Below are positions 63,874-64,000 of a stretch of DNA of 64,000 bases, one piece after another; position 1 is the stretch's first letter, and each line of letters opens with the position of its first letter. The DNA is taken from NCBI RefSeq assembly GCF_014636295.1, contig NZ_BMEC01000006.1, positions 248,001 to 312,000 on the forward strand, written 5' to 3'. Source of the DNA: Marivirga lumbricoides (lineage in GTDB: Bacteria > Bacteroidota > Bacteroidia > Cytophagales > Cyclobacteriaceae). The notes beneath the pieces are model-generated. The model worked only from the letters and a program-made list of their open reading frames with translations, was not told the origin of the DNA and ran no database searches. The position numbers and the translations under genes are program-made.

Positions 63874-64000
63874 ATGTTAAAACATATCGTATTCGCTCTG
63901 TGCGGATGCCTGTATGCTGCTATTGGTTTTGCTCAGACTAACCAGACGGAACAGGTACTTCGCGCAATTGAGCAAAACAACAAAGAATTAAAGGCCTTCC
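63874..64000 (+). CDS. TolC/CzcC-like outer membrane factor (partial, runs off window)
   Basis: An ATG at 63874 starts a signal peptide (FALCGCLYAAIGFAQ) followed by QVLRAIEQNNKELKA, the typical first helix of outer membrane efflux proteins. Only 42 residues are in the window. With the His-rich gene it suggests a metal RND efflux operon. Confidence 0.72.
   Translation, partial: MLKHIVFALCGCLYAAIGFAQTNQTEQVLRAIEQNNKELKAF

Overview
The window comes from a Bacteroidota chromosome, most likely a Cytophagales-type marine or soil polymer degrader. The evidence is the SusC/SusD pair, a one-protein hybrid two-component regulator (HTCS), AT-rich DNA, a TANNTTTG-type -7 promoter element, weak Shine-Dalgarno signals, and short Bacteroidota families such as DUF4248-like helix-turn-helix proteins. 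The species cannot be fixed from the sequence alone.

Region 1 (1-33.8 kb) is a polysaccharide utilization locus (PUL) for a xylan, probably arabinoxylan. It is split in two by an accessory island. The right half (20.3-33.7 kb) holds GH2, a GH5-like lipoprotein, a GH43 lipoprotein, SusD and SusC, all on the minus strand, with the HTCS divergent on the plus strand. The left half (1-8.4 kb, minus strand) holds two GH97, one GH3 with a PA14 insert, and two GH43. SusC/SusD would import oligosaccharides, the surface lipoproteins would trim the polymer, and the periplasmic GH3, GH43, GH97 and GH2 enzymes would finish it. Between the halves (8.8-20.25 kb) lies tRNA-Asp plus an accessory island: an HNH-like protein, a sulfotransferase, a Septu-like ATPase + HNH pair with a PDDEXK/DUF5655 nuclease-like gene, type I restriction remnants, an exported protein of unknown function and an orphan TPR histidine kinase. 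Direct copies of a ~0.5 kb non-coding repeat flank the island on both sides.

Region 2 (33.8 to at least 61.5 kb) is an integrated element. A truncated 3' half of tRNA-Thr(TGT) lies directly before a tyrosine recombinase. Then come a DUF4365 protein, two small membrane proteins, a RadA-like ATPase, an overlapping ECF sigma / small protein / ClpP operon, two DNA methyltransferase-like genes, an MqsR-like toxin with a Panacea antitoxin under two palindromic operators, and a plus-strand cassette. That cassette holds a 57-aa protein, two membrane/coiled-coil proteins, a sacsin-like GHKL ATPase and an AlbA_2 (Schlafen-like) protein carrying a HEPN-type Rx4H motif. It looks like a defence or abortive-infection system. 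Next is a dense minus-strand run of about 20 small genes (50.0-61.1 kb): two peptidoglycan-active enzymes, holin-like and Gly-rich membrane proteins, a peptidoglycan-binding membrane protein, an annexin-repeat-like protein, a coiled-coil protein, several small beta-rich proteins, a transglutaminase-like protein and a LEA_2 protein. It reads like a virion or particle module, but no terminase, portal, tail or tape-measure gene is visible, so I propose a tailless-virus-like or otherwise undescribed particle system.

Region 3 (61.6-64 kb) has an AbiE toxin-antitoxin pair, a His-rich exported protein, and the start of a TolC-like outer membrane factor of a probable metal efflux locus. The far attachment site (an intact tRNA-Thr) is not in the window, so the right boundary of the element is unresolved. 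Function calls rest on motif recognition by eye; no database search was run.
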